From positions 105,853-169,852 of the forward strand of contig WOUQ01000009.1 of the NCBI GenBank assembly GCA_009772925.1: 64,000 nucleotides of DNA. Reading direction: 5' to 3'. Positions 24,477 through 33,010 of the stretch are shown here, piece by piece; position 1 is the first letter of the stretch, and each line of letters starts with the position of its first letter. This DNA comes from a bacterium (GTDB lineage: Bacteria > Pseudomonadota > Gammaproteobacteria > Burkholderiales > Thiobacillaceae). The notes below the pieces were generated by a model. It ran no database searches. It was given only the letters and a program-made list of their open reading frames with translations, and had not been told where the DNA came from. A program made the translations under genes and the position numbers.

Positions 24477-25921
24477 GCCATCACATCTTCATCATGGCCG
24501 AGGCGCCCCATGGCGGGCGCATCTTTCTGCTCCACCACAAAGGGGTGCTGGGCCAGTTCACGCCGGAATCGGTGCCATCCGTCTTCACGCCAGACAATGT
24601 CGAGGCCATTCGGGTGCAGTTGCACACGCTCGATCAGCAGCCGCATGATGCGGTGCTGCTCCACCGGGAACATCTGCGCCCAGATGTCACCGATACGGCG
24701 CATGGCCACCACGATCATGGCTTCATCGAGTCCGGGTTGCTCCTGCATTGCCAGCACTTCGCGCCACACGCCGATGATCATCTCGGGCTCCTGCAACACG
24801 CGCAGGACCTGCATCAGCACAGCTGATTCGATTTCAGCGGCTGGCATGGGCCCCATGCTACGCTGGCCAGGGATGCGTGATGCACCGGCGGTCTGGCGCT
24901 TTTCCAGGTAGGGAACGTAGTAGTGGTATCGCTTGCCGTTTTTCTTCTGCGTGTATGTAGGCAGCATGCGCTGGCCGTCGGGGGCATAGAGGAATCCCGC
25001 CAGCAGCGCCGGCGTCTCGTTGTAGCGGTCACGGGTCGTGCTGCGCTTGCGTTGCGCAATGATGGCGTCGACCGCCTCCCATTGCGCCGCCGAGATGATG
25101 GGCTGGTGTTGGCCTTTGAAAACCTCGCCCTTGTGCGTGATCTCACCCAGGTACAGGCGATTGCGCAGCAGCTTGAACAGGTACTGCTGATCAATGATCC
25201 GACCGTGGTGAAACTTTCCGGTCTGGGTCTCCCAGGACTTGGTGGTGTGCCCTTCGACCTGCAACTCGCGCACCAGTCGTGCGGCCGATCCATGCTCGGC
25301 GTAACGCATGAAAATCTCGCGTACCAGTACCGCCTCCCTTTCGTTGACGACCAGCTTGCGATCCTTGACGTCATAGCCCAAGGGAGGCACGCCGCCCATC
25401 CACATCCCCTTGGCCTTGCTGGCGGCAATCTTGTCGCGGATGCGCTCGCCGGTGACCTCACGTTCAAACTGGGCAAAGGACAGCAGAATGTTGAGCGTCA
25501 GGCGTCCCATCGACGTCGTGGTGTTGAACTGCTGGGTCACAGACACGAACGAGACTCCGTGCCGATCAAAGACTTCCACCAGTCGCGCGAAGTCCGGCAA
25601 GCTGCGCGTGAGGCGGTCGATTTTGTAGACCACGACGATGTCGATCTTTCCGTCCTCGATATCGTCCATCAATCGGCGCAGCGCGGGCCGCTCCATATTG
25701 CCACCCGAGAAGCCGCCATCGTCATAACCATCGGCCACAGCGATCCAGCCTTCATGGCGCTGGCTGGCAATGTAGGCAAGCCCCGCATCACGCTGCGCCT
25801 CCAGGCTGTTGTATTCCATGTCCAAGCCTTCATCGGTGGACTTTCGGGTGTAGACCGCACAGCGCCGCTTGGGCGTGATCGCTGGTGCTTGCGTATTGGG
25901 ATAAAGGGCGGGTTTTTTCAT
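24473..25921 (-). CDS. Serine recombinase (probable prophage integrase)
   Basis: 482 aa. The N-terminal resolvase domain has catalytic Ser28 in VYTRKS and Arg residues in YKIDRLTRS; a Recombinase domain (WMGGVPPLGYDVKDRKLVVNE) and a beta-rich C-terminus follow. The enzyme breaks and rejoins DNA through a serine intermediate. No tyrosine integrase is present in the window, so this is the likely integrase. Coupled by ATGA to DUF2924. Confidence 0.92.
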   Translation of the reverse strand: MKKPALYPNTQAPAITPKRRCAVYTRKSTDEGLDMEYNSLEAQRDAGLAYIASQRHEGWIAVADGYDDGGFSGGNMERPALRRLMDDIEDGKIDIVVVYKIDRLTRSLPDFARLVEVFDRHGVSFVSVTQQFNTTTSMGRLTLNILLSFAQFEREVTGERIRDKIAASKAKGMWMGGVPPLGYDVKDRKLVVNEREAVLVREIFMRYAEHGSAARLVRELQVEGHTTKSWETQTGKFHHGRIIDQQYLFKLLRNRLYLGEITHKGEVFKGQHQPIISAAQWEAVDAIIAQRKRSTTRDRYNETPALLAGFLYAPDGQRMLPTYTQKKNGKRYHYYVPYLEKRQTAGASRIPGQRSMGPMPAAEIESAVLMQVLRVLQEPEMIIGVWREVLAMQEQPGLDEAMIVVAMRRIGDIWAQMFPVEQHRIMRLLIERVQLHPNGLDIVWREDGWHRFRRELAQHPFVVEQKDAPAMGRLGHDEDVMA

Positions 25922-26382
25922 GCGGACGCCCCCCGCTTGGACGGCTGGCGCAATCCGAAGAAGGCCGGCCCGGACCAGGCTGTGCCAGTAATGGCCTTGG
26001 CCACTCCAGACAAGCTTTTGTAGGCACGGGCCTGGTATTCGAAACGCCCATCGTTCAGGACTTTGACCTGATGGGCAATGCCGCTGTATTCGCGGATCAG
26101 GGTGGCACCCGGCGCCAGCTGATTTTCTGCTCGGCGCTTCTGGTTCGGTACCTCGCCAGTCTCACCGATTTTTTCCAGGCGGCGCTTGAGCGAAGAGGAC
26201 ATGGCACCAAACGCCTCTTCCTGAATCTTGTAAGCCAGCCGACTTTCAAGCCAGGTGCGGTGATGGTGGCCAGGGCGACGATCAAAATACTGATCCCAGA
26301 GCGCCCAGAGGTTTTCCATTGGCAGGTAGGGCAATTGCGCCAGGCGCGCGGCGACCGTTTCTTTGCTTGCGTGTGTCGTCAT
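25918..26382 (-). CDS. DUF2924 protein
   Basis: 154 aa. LPMENLWALWDQYFDRRPGH, RTWLESRLAYKIQEEAFG and APGATLIREYSGIAHQVKVL are typical of DUF2924, a family nearly always encoded directly upstream of serine recombinases in proteobacterial elements. Probably a partner of the recombinase. AAGGAG precedes ATG 26382; ATGA overlaps on both sides. Confidence 0.9.
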   Translation of the reverse strand: MTTHASKETVAARLAQLPYLPMENLWALWDQYFDRRPGHHHRTWLESRLAYKIQEEAFGAMSSSLKRRLEKIGETGEVPNQKRRAENQLAPGATLIREYSGIAHQVKVLNDGRFEYQARAYKSLSGVAKAITGTAWSGPAFFGLRQPSKRGASA

Positions 26383-26615
26383 ACGAAAACTCCTTCTTGT
26401 TGAGACGGGTTCGTATGAACGCGCTGGTGGCCAGTAAAGCCAAGCGGAATGTCGCCAGCCGTGGCGTCATGCTGACATGAGCTCGCCAGCGCTGCGCCTG
26501 TACGTGCCCGGAGAATGCCGGCGGCCAGCAGCTGCGCGATTTCCTGACAAGGGGATCGGCCAAGCTCACGGGTATCGCGGCTGGTAGATTTGGAGTGATG
26601 TTCGATATGTGACAT
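26379..26615 (-). CDS. Small protein of the recombinase module
   Basis: 78 aa, overlapping the DUF2924 start as ATGA. CQEIAQLLAAGILRARTG resembles the short proteins that commonly head DUF2924-recombinase operons. The rest is low in recognisable structure. First gene of the module. Confidence 0.6.
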   Translation of the reverse strand: MSHIEHHSKSTSRDTRELGRSPCQEIAQLLAAGILRARTGAALASSCQHDATAGDIPLGFTGHQRVHTNPSQQEGVFV

Positions 26616-26776
26616 GGCAGGCTTTCGTGATGAAAAACTGCCACCATTTCACCGGCAGGTCGCCGGAATTCCGAGCAGGAAATTACGGCCCGTTGCGGGC
26701 AGTTGTGAACAAGGGCGAATGTTTTCCGAAGGTCGCGTGCTGGTGACAAAAGTCAGTCAGCTCGGCTGGCATGTCG

Positions 26777-27733
26777 TCAGCGCACTGGCGGCTGACCGTT
26801 ACGCACGAAACGATCGAAGGTGTTTTCAAGGCCATCGTCGTCATCGTCCATCTTGTCTCGCTCCCAGGGCTTGACCTCGGGCGGCAGGATAAGCAGCGTC
26901 ATCGTTTGACGGTAGAGATCAGACGCGATGCGCATCTCCCGCGCCACCATGCCATCGGGCTCCTGTGGGAACCAGATGCGTGCATCGATCGGGGTGCCTA
27001 GTCGATCGACATTGGTATCGGTGTCCAAGCGGGTGGCACTCCTTGCGGGAAGTGGCCGTCGCTGACCATTGGCCAGCCGTTTGTTCAGAGAGATGGAGAG
27101 CCACTTGCCGGACCCGCTGCCGGAAGCCCACTGGACGATCCCGTTCTGGGACATGACCAGCACCGCACGGTGGGGCGTGAGCTCGAGCCACTTCAGTATG
27201 GCCGACGTCATGGACACGCCATACCGATCCGCGCATGCACCGAGCACGTCCAGATCGATGGTTGCCCCGTGGATCTGCCGACGGAAATCATCCGCAGGCA
27301 TCAGCAGGTAGGACGCAAACGTGTTCGCCTCAAATTCAATCTGGCGCTCTTCGCTGTCCCACTGGGTAGTGTCGACTTCGCTGCAGTTGAAGGACGGCTG
27401 CAGATGGCGATGCACCAGGTAATGCCCGAGCTCGTGTGCCAGCGTGAACCGGATCCGCCCAGGGGAGCTGATCGCCTGGTTGTAGATGATGGCCCAGTTG
27501 CCCTTGCCGGGCTCATCGGCATTCAGATTGAACAGCGCCCCTTCGAACTCCGGGTCCATCACTTCGCCCCGAATGCTGATCGGCTCCCCAGTCTGAAAGG
27601 TTGCCGGCACTTCACGAATCAGCGCTTCAACATCAACCGGAAAACGGTCGCCGCCATGGACGGCATGGAACTGGTCCAGGAGTTTGTTCAGCCGGTTGGC
27701 CCAAGGCGCCGGCTTGTTGGGCGGCGCACTCAT
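26777..27733 (-). CDS. ImmA/IrrE family metalloprotease
   Basis: 318 aa with the zinc protease motif HELGH at residues 100-104 and a downstream EANTFASYLLMP segment that supplies the third ligand region. ImmA-type enzymes cleave the paired XRE repressor to induce mobile elements. It overlaps the XRE stop as ATGA. The C-terminal about 130 residues, ending in an acidic DDDDDG stretch, are longer than in classical ImmA. Confidence 0.9.
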   Translation of the reverse strand: MSAPPNKPAPWANRLNKLLDQFHAVHGGDRFPVDVEALIREVPATFQTGEPISIRGEVMDPEFEGALFNLNADEPGKGNWAIIYNQAISSPGRIRFTLAHELGHYLVHRHLQPSFNCSEVDTTQWDSEERQIEFEANTFASYLLMPADDFRRQIHGATIDLDVLGACADRYGVSMTSAILKWLELTPHRAVLVMSQNGIVQWASGSGSGKWLSISLNKRLANGQRRPLPARSATRLDTDTNVDRLGTPIDARIWFPQEPDGMVAREMRIASDLYRQTMTLLILPPEVKPWERDKMDDDDDGLENTFDRFVRNGQPPVR

Positions 27734-28056
27734 CCTTGGGTCTTCTTGAGGGTCTTCAGAATTTCGAGCAACTGATGCTTGGTCTCGGGTTTGAGCGTCT
27801 TGTAGTTGCGGAAGAACGCCTTGTCGAAGGCGTCCTCGGGCTGATCGGCCTGTTCGTTGTGCGCCAGAAACTCAGGTGTGACGTTCAAGACGGCGGCGAT
27901 GCTGGCCAGTTTTTCCATGGTGGGGTTGGCATCGTCGTTGTTCTCCAACTCCCACAGATAGCTCTTGCTCATGCCGGCTGCGGCGGCTAGTGCGTCGAGA
28001 CTCAACTTCTGCTCACGGCGCAGCCTGCGAATTTTGTCACCCAGTGGGGTTGCCAC
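27730..28056 (-). CDS. XRE family repressor (ImmR-like)
   Basis: 108 aa from GTG 28056, preceded by AGGAG. LGDKIRRLRREQKLSLDALA, AAGMSKSYLWELENN and PTMEKLASIAAVL form a classic Cro/CI-type HTH; the last 40 residues may be the part recognised by the coupled protease. It is divergent from the unknown two-gene unit, whose promoter it probably represses. Confidence 0.9.
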   Translation of the reverse strand: MATPLGDKIRRLRREQKLSLDALAAAAGMSKSYLWELENNDDANPTMEKLASIAAVLNVTPEFLAHNEQADQPEDAFDKAFFRNYKTLKPETKHQLLEILKTLKKTQG

Positions 28057-28155
28057 GGTTTCTCCTGTGTTCTCTCAGCCCCACGCGAACAGGGGGACGG
28101 GTAGCGTTTTGCACAGACCGAGATATTACGTTATTTCGAACGAATCCGCACCGGC

Positions 28156-28184
28156 TTGACAACACAATCATCCACCGTTAAATT
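28156..28184 (+). promoter_or_regulatory. Sigma70 promoter for the cargo operon
   Basis: A perfect -35 TTGACA (28156-28161), 17-base spacer and -10 TAAATT (28179-28184). It lies in an AT-rich 267-base gap between the XRE gene and the 411-aa gene, leaving a leader of about 130 bases. TTCGAACGAA at 28136-28145 just upstream could be an operator. Confidence 0.75.
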
Positions 28185-28323
28185 CCATCAAACACCCGAT
28201 ATAGCGAACAAATACATTTTGCTTTGTTGTGCGATACGGTGTTGAGAACAGTGTAACCAACCCAGGCCTCTCGCGCACACAAGAAGTCATCGGCACGGCG
28301 GCCCAGCAAAAAGGAAAAACAAG

Positions 28324-29559
28324 ATGGCCGCCTTCAACTACCGCCAACTCATCCGCCAAATCCCTGCACGGACTTGGGAGTTTTACTTTCAGTCTCGCAA
28401 GCTGGAACTGCCTGACCAGCTTGCCGGTGACAATCTGATCAGCAGCGTCATCGACATCATCGATGCCTTGCCTGCGGCACAGGGTGAGCCCGTCTATGCC
28501 GAATTGCGGCGCGTGCACGACTTGGCCAACGGGCGTGGTGTCGATGCCCTTCGTAACACCGCACCGCCAGACTCCACGATCCATGAGGATTTCACGAAGT
28601 TCTCCAGCGATGCCGAGCGTGCCTTGTGGGTCATGGCCAACTGGCCTGACCTGTTCGCCACGGCCGAGGCCATCTACGCGGTGAGCCTGCGCATTGGCAA
28701 GCGTGGGTGGAAACGCTTGCAGGTGCCGCCCGTCGATGCGCTGTTCCGTGGCCAGGAAGACATTCGCGCCCTCGAGGTGGCACTGGCCACCGCATTCACG
28801 CCGCGCAAGGGGACGCCGCGCGCCTGTCAGATCGACACCCTGGACCGGCATCTGGATGGTGGCGTGCAACTGGGCATCCTCATTGAGGACAACGCCCAGC
28901 GTCAGCTGGAATTTGGCGACGACAACCGGGCACACTGGCGTGACGTCCGACCACCCATGGCCATGGATGTCGTCATCTACCCGGCCAGCGGGGTGATTGA
29001 TGTGCTGGCGCCCGGTGGTGCAAAGACACAGCAGACCTTGCTGGAGCACCTCGGCAAGCATGTATTCAAGCAGGTGCTGCAGCCCCAGGACATCGAGAAG
29101 CCGATGTTTTTACTGAACCGTCTGCGGGATGGCTTCGAGCTTTTCGATGACAGCGAATGTGACCTGGCGGCACACCGGGTTGAGCGCATCCGTTTGTCAC
29201 AGGCGAAAGTGCGGGCCATCCATCCCCCGATCTGCGACTACCAGATCAAGCCGCCGGGGGAGAAAGATGCGCCCGACGTACTGGCCTGTCTTGCTGCACA
29301 GCAAATCAGTCCCATCCTGATGGGACAAGGTTTCAACATCATCGACGCCGTGGTCTCGCTGTACTTCGAGCCGTTGCAGCCCGGCAAAGCCAGCCGGGTG
29401 CTGCACATCGATCTCAAGCAAAGTGGGATCAGCAATCTGCGCGACATGGAAGAGGCTGATGCCCGCCTGGTGGAATCGCTGCTGCGCGCACTGGGTGTCA
29501 TGCAGTCACCCGCGACGGCCAAGCTGGCGGAGGAAGCCGAAGGAGTCATGCATGAATGA
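28324..29559 (+). CDS. Unrecognised 411-aa cargo protein
   Basis: Starts MAAFNYRQLIRQIPARTWEF with AAGGA before ATG 28324. Soluble, no signal peptide or membrane segment, no nucleotide-binding or nuclease motif that I can see. Notable segments are WDVxYPASGVIDVLAPGG-like text near residue 220 (VVIYPASGVIDVLAPGG) and HIDLKQSGISNLRDMEEADA near 370. It is coupled to the next gene (stop overlaps ATG 29552). Its setting with XRE/ImmA suggests a regulated effector or defence protein; this is inference only. Confidence 0.75.
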   Translation: MAAFNYRQLIRQIPARTWEFYFQSRKLELPDQLAGDNLISSVIDIIDALPAAQGEPVYAELRRVHDLANGRGVDALRNTAPPDSTIHEDFTKFSSDAERALWVMANWPDLFATAEAIYAVSLRIGKRGWKRLQVPPVDALFRGQEDIRALEVALATAFTPRKGTPRACQIDTLDRHLDGGVQLGILIEDNAQRQLEFGDDNRAHWRDVRPPMAMDVVIYPASGVIDVLAPGGAKTQQTLLEHLGKHVFKQVLQPQDIEKPMFLLNRLRDGFELFDDSECDLAAHRVERIRLSQAKVRAIHPPICDYQIKPPGEKDAPDVLACLAAQQISPILMGQGFNIIDAVVSLYFEPLQPGKASRVLHIDLKQSGISNLRDMEEADARLVESLLRALGVMQSPATAKLAEEAEGVMHE

Positions 29560-30526
29560 GGCGGTCGCGGTCATGAACGACCAGGGGCTGGCCGAGATCT
29601 GCCGCCTGCTCGAGCGTGAAGACATGCTGATCTCCCCCGACGCGGTCTGGCTTTCCAGCCGGCCCGGGTTCTATGGCCATCTGCTGGCCCTGGACGCCAT
29701 CGCCGTTAGCCGCGAGCGGGCACTGGACATCCTCTGCCCGGAGTGCGGCACCGAGGCCATGCGGCCGCAGCCACACGCCGCGCCAGATTCGCAACCCTAT
29801 CGCGGCTACTGCCCGGAATGCGGTTGGGTCGGACTGGCGAATCAACAGGCGCATTATTGGCACGTGCAACCGCAGAAGCTGGCCAAGTGGTTGTCAGCAG
29901 GATTGGGGCTGGCACCGCGCTATGCCGTCGAGCCGATCGTCGACAACGTCTTGTGGCGGCTGGGTGAGTTCGAACATCGGCGCCGGCGGCACACGGTTTT
30001 CTTTGGACGTCGCCTGAGCGCGATGTCCGATCCAGTGGCCGCCAAGCTGGCGCAATTGGTGGCGCCCGGCGCTGAGGTGATCATCACGGCGGGAGAGCCT
30101 GCGTCCTTGCTCGGTACCGCCTTGGGCGATCGCCTGTTGGTGCCGCTGCGGGCCATTGCCCACATCCGCAAATCCGGCCTGGTGATCGAGAACCTTGAAG
30201 CATATCTGACCCGCCCAGCACCGGTGCAGGAATCGACGGAGACGTCCCTGCGACTGATGCACACCCAGCGCGTGGCACTGATCGATGGTAAGCCGATCAA
30301 TCTCTCACCGCAGGTGTATCTCTTCCTGAAGATACTGGAAGACGCCGATGGCGACGAAGTGCACAAACGGCACATTGCCGTGGGGCTGGGCCTTGAACCT
30401 GGTGCCAGCTTCCGGACGGCAGAAATTTTCAAACGCCACAAGCAGGTCTACGCCACCTTTGTCGACAAGGACGCCAAGGGGCACTACTGGCTCAAAGACG
30501 AGTTTCTGATTTTGGAAAGGGGGTGA
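29552..30526 (+). CDS. Unrecognised 324-aa protein with zinc ribbon and wHTH-like tail
   Basis: ATG 29552 follows AAGGAG. Cys62, Cys65, Cys87 and Cys90 (CPECG...CPECG) form a zinc ribbon. The C-terminal segment LIDGKPINLSPQVYLFLKIL with a later KGHYWLKDEFLIL end resembles an OmpR-type winged helix. A DNA- or RNA-binding regulator is plausible. It forms a bicistron with the 411-aa gene. No family recognised. Confidence 0.75.
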   Translation: MNEAVAVMNDQGLAEICRLLEREDMLISPDAVWLSSRPGFYGHLLALDAIAVSRERALDILCPECGTEAMRPQPHAAPDSQPYRGYCPECGWVGLANQQAHYWHVQPQKLAKWLSAGLGLAPRYAVEPIVDNVLWRLGEFEHRRRRHTVFFGRRLSAMSDPVAAKLAQLVAPGAEVIITAGEPASLLGTALGDRLLVPLRAIAHIRKSGLVIENLEAYLTRPAPVQESTETSLRLMHTQRVALIDGKPINLSPQVYLFLKILEDADGDEVHKRHIAVGLGLEPGASFRTAEIFKRHKQVYATFVDKDAKGHYWLKDEFLILERG

Positions 30527-30582
30527 CTCGACAGCCAATACCCCGACTTCCAGCATCCAACCAACCTTGAAAGGATATTGAA

Positions 30583-30807
30583 ATGGCCGGTAAAAACCAA
30601 CATGTAGTGAAGCGCGACGACGGCTGGGCTGTGCGCGGCGCAGGCAACCAGCGAGACACCTCGCATCACCGTACCCAGTCCGAGGCCGAGAGGGTCGCCC
30701 GTGACATTGCCATCAACCAGCGCAGCGAGGTGTTGATTCATGGCGAGAACGGTCGTATCCGTGAGCGCAACAGCTACGGCAACGATCCACACCCGCCCAA
30801 GGGCTGA
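30583..30807 (+). CDS. DUF2188 protein
   Basis: 74 aa, preceded by AAAGGAT before ATG 30583. QHVVKRDDGWAVRGAGNQRD, then HRTQSEAERVARDIAINQRS and SEVLIHGENGRIRERNSYG are the DUF2188 pattern, a small single-domain family common in mobile and stress contexts. Likely third gene of the cargo operon. Confidence 0.85.
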   Translation: MAGKNQHVVKRDDGWAVRGAGNQRDTSHHRTQSEAERVARDIAINQRSEVLIHGENGRIRERNSYGNDPHPPKG

Positions 30808-31078
30808 CGATCGCTGACCCTGAAATCATCGGGTTCGACTATTGCAGTAAGCGGTCCATGCGTCGAACCCGATGCGGCGCATCAATGGCAACCACTTGTC
30901 ACGAAAGGGTTTCTGCGTGTGCTCGGCTGGCGAAGTTCTGGCCGATTTTTTGAGAACAGAGACCAGAAAAGAGTCAAACTTGCCGGGTCGGTGGGCGCTT
31001 TCTCGCCGGCGCGATATGGCCCGTGGCACACGCAAAATCGGCGGAATCCCCGCACAGCGTGGGGAAAGCACAGATGTG
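30808..31078. other. Intergenic region between cargo and tRNA-Phe with a 13-bp inverted repeat
   Basis: No gene is supported here. A perfect inverted repeat, CATCGGGTTCGAC (30827-30839) and GTCGAACCCGATG (30862-30874), with a 22-base loop lies 20 bases after the DUF2188 stop. It lacks a T-run, so it may be a processing or recombination element rather than a simple terminator. A small hairpin CCCCGCACAGCGTGGGG lies near 31050. Confidence 0.55.
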
Positions 31079-31108
31079 AAAAAGCCCAACCGAGAAGGGT
31101 TGGGCTTT
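31079..31108 (-). terminator. Rho-independent terminator of tRNA-Phe
   Basis: AAAGCCCAACC and GGTTGGGCTTT form a strong stem, followed on the minus strand by TTTTT. It lies 6 bases after the tRNA 3' end. Confidence 0.9.
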
Positions 31109-31113
31109 GAAAG

Positions 31114-31189
31114 TGGTGGCCAGGGGCGGAATCGAACCGTCGACACGCGGATTTTCAATCCGCTGCTCTACCAACTGAGCTACCTGGCC
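31114..31189 (-). tRNA. tRNA-Phe (GAA)
   Basis: 76 bases including encoded CCA. The acceptor stem GGCCAGG/CCTGGCC, D arm GCTC...GAGC, anticodon stem around TTGAAAA with anticodon GAA, and T arm GGTTCGATTC are all visible. The gene and its terminator are intact, although phage cargo begins just downstream, so insertion did not break it. Confidence 0.97.
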
Positions 31190-31402
31190 TGATTGAGCGG
31201 TCGGGGATGCCGACCGAAAGAAGGCGCGCATTTAAGCGTGAAAGCCTGCGGCGCGTCAAGGCGGAGGCGAGTCGGCGCGCGGGAGGGCGGATCGGGCAGG
31301 AAGCCCGCCGGGTAATACCCGACTATTTAACTAGGTCTTGTGTGGCCGCGTGGCGGCTGGCACACTAGCGCTCCATTACTGAACGCTAATAAAGGAGTTG
31401 CC
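31190..31402. other. Intergenic region upstream of the DUF971 gene
   Basis: No gene seen. ATACCCGACTATTTAACTAGG at 31315-31335 (21 bases given here only by position and its GAC/TAT core) resembles half of an IscR type-1 site. AAAGGAG precedes the DUF971 start. Confidence 0.3.
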
Positions 31403-31789
31403 ATGGGCGGCCTGACGCCAGACACCCCGATCCCCACCGAGATCAAGCTGCACAAGCAATCCCGCATCCTGGAAGTGGCTTTCAACGATGGCAGCCATTT
31501 CAACCTGCCCTGCGAATACCTGCGGGTTTTCTCGCCCTCGGCCGAGGTGCGCGGCCACGGCCCCGGCCAGGAAGTCCTGCAGGTCGGCAAGAAATACGTG
31601 GAGATCAACGCCATCGAGCCGGTCGGCCAGTACGCGGTGGTGCTGGTGTTTTCCGACGGCCATGATTCCGGCATCTTTTCCTGGGACTACCTCTACGACC
31701 TCGGCCGCAAGCAGGATTTCTACTGGCAGGCCTACCTGCGCCGCATGGAGGAGGCGGGGGAATCCCGCGAGCCCAAGTCGCTGGTGTGA
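31403..31789 (+). CDS. DUF971 family protein
   Basis: 128 aa from ATG 31403, with AAAGGAG upstream. PTEIKLHKQSRILEVAFNDG, FNLPCEYLRVFSPSAEVRG and HDSGIFSWDYLYDLG are the DUF971 (gamma-butyrobetaine hydroxylase N-terminal-like) fold, often linked with Fe-S assembly or ubiquinone genes in betaproteobacteria. The stop overlaps the GTG of the next gene (GTGA), so they are coupled. Confidence 0.9.
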   Translation: MGGLTPDTPIPTEIKLHKQSRILEVAFNDGSHFNLPCEYLRVFSPSAEVRGHGPGQEVLQVGKKYVEINAIEPVGQYAVVLVFSDGHDSGIFSWDYLYDLGRKQDFYWQAYLRRMEEAGESREPKSLV

Positions 31790-32661
31790 GCCACGCCGCG
31801 CTGGCCTCGGCCATCGCCGCGGCCACCGGCCGAGGCTTCGAGGCGGCGCGTGCGACGGCTGTAGGCGGTGGCTGCATCAACCGCGGCCTGGTGCTGGAAG
31901 GCCGCGATGGCCGGCGCTTTTTCGCCAAGCTTAACGATGCCCGTCACGCCGAAATGTTTGCCGCCGAGGCGGAAGGCCTGCGCGAACTGGAGGCGGCGGC
32001 GGCCATCCGCGTGCCGCGCGCGATCACGCACGGGGTGGCGGGGGCGGAGGCCTATCTGGTGCTGGAATGGCTGCAACTGGGCGGCACGGGAAGCGGCGCC
32101 GAGCTCGGCCGCAGGCTGGCCGCCCTGCATCGCGTCAGCGGACACAGCCATGGCTGGCGGCGCGACAACACCATCGGCGCCACGCCACAGCACAATGCGC
32201 CGGATTCCGACTGGGTGGCCTTTTTCCGAGAGCATCGCCTGGGTTTCCAGTTGCGGCTCGCGCGCGAACGGCAGGCGCCGGGCGAACTGATCGACCTGGG
32301 TGAGCGGCTGCTGGCGGACATGCATGTCTTCTTCGCCGCGCATCGGCCGACGCCCAGCCTGCTGCACGGCGATCTCTGGGGGGGCAATTACGGATACGCC
32401 GACGGCGAGCCGGTACTGTTCGATCCGGCGGTGTATTTCGGAGACCGCGAGGCCGACCTGGCCATGACCGAACTGTTCGGCGGCTTCCCAGGTGATTTCC
32501 GGGAGGCCTACCGAGAGGCCTGGCCACTGGACGCGGGATACGCGACACGCAGAACGCTGTACAACCTGTATCACGTGCTCAACCACTTCAACCTGTTCGG
32601 CGGCGGTTATGCCGGACAGGCGCGGGCAATGATGGCAAGCCTGCTGGCGGAGACGCGCTGA
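31786..32661 (+). CDS. Fructosamine kinase family protein
   Basis: 291 aa from GTG 31786. The kinase-like core has LLHGDLWGGNYG near residue 195 and LFDPAVYFGDREADLAM near 215, the catalytic loop and metal site of the fructosamine/aminoglycoside kinase fold. It likely phosphorylates glycated amines for protein repair. Coupled to DUF971. No truncation. Confidence 0.9.
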   Translation: MSHAALASAIAAATGRGFEAARATAVGGGCINRGLVLEGRDGRRFFAKLNDARHAEMFAAEAEGLRELEAAAAIRVPRAITHGVAGAEAYLVLEWLQLGGTGSGAELGRRLAALHRVSGHSHGWRRDNTIGATPQHNAPDSDWVAFFREHRLGFQLRLARERQAPGELIDLGERLLADMHVFFAAHRPTPSLLHGDLWGGNYGYADGEPVLFDPAVYFGDREADLAMTELFGGFPGDFREAYREAWPLDAGYATRRTLYNLYHVLNHFNLFGGGYAGQARAMMASLLAETR

Positions 32662-32711
32662 CAGCAGGCATGTGGATGCATCGCGGTTCATCCACGCAGA
32701 TCGGACAGGGT

Positions 32712-32740
32712 TTGCCCGATCGGACATTTTTGTGGATAAT
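32712..32740 (+). promoter_or_regulatory. Sigma70 promoter of rpmE
   Basis: TTGCCC (32712-32717), 17-base spacer, GATAAT (32735-32740), 37 bases before ATG 32778. Confidence 0.65.
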
Positions 32741-32777
32741 CGCCCGCTTTCCAGGTTTCCTTTCCAGGTAACGCATC

Positions 32778-32987
32778 ATGAAAGCCGGCATCCATCCCGA
32801 TTACCACGACATTACCGTGACCTGCAGTTGCGGTAATACCTTCACCACCCGCTCGACCATGAACAAGGCGCTGCACGTGGAAGTCTGCTCCGCTTGCCAC
32901 CCTTTCTATACCGGCAAGCAGAAGATCGTCGACACCGCCGGCCGCGTCGAGAAGTTCCGCCAGAAGTACGGAATCGCCAAGAAGTGA
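32778..32987 (+). CDS. rpmE: 50S ribosomal protein L31
   Basis: 69 aa. [20 protein letters not shown] is the L31 signature. Cys16, Cys18, Cys37 and Cys40 make this the zinc-containing (C+) form rather than the YkgM-like zinc-free type. It bridges ribosomal subunits. Own promoter and terminator indicate a single-gene unit. Confidence 0.97.
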   Translation: MKAGIHPDYHDITVTCSCGNTFTTRSTMNKALHVEVCSACHPFYTGKQKIVDTAGRVEKFRQKYGIAKK

Positions 32988-33010
32988 GGCGGTACCCGCG
33001 CATCCCTGAG

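Larger units (their letters stand above)
1..31078. mobile_element. Integrated lambda-like prophage with right-end cargo (left end outside window)
   Basis: Lambda-type packaging and head genes, phage replication and recombination genes, DNA methyltransferases and a serine recombinase fill 1-26615. Cargo genes follow to 30807, ending beside tRNA-Phe. The host chromosome clearly begins after the tRNA. The left boundary and most tail genes are outside the window. No direct repeat marking an attachment site can be seen with only one end present, so the right limit near 31078 (the tRNA terminator) is an inference from gene content. Confidence 0.85.

Noticed and set aside
31040..31075. A CRISPR repeat-like hairpin (CCCCGCACAGCGTGGGG) resembling type I-E repeats
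   Set aside because: Only one copy exists, with no second repeat at spacer distance and no cas genes.
30826..31158. A 110-codon minus-strand frame next to tRNA-Phe that might be an integrase remnant
   Set aside because: It runs into the tRNA itself and shows no integrase motif; its symmetric ends come from the 13-bp inverted repeat.
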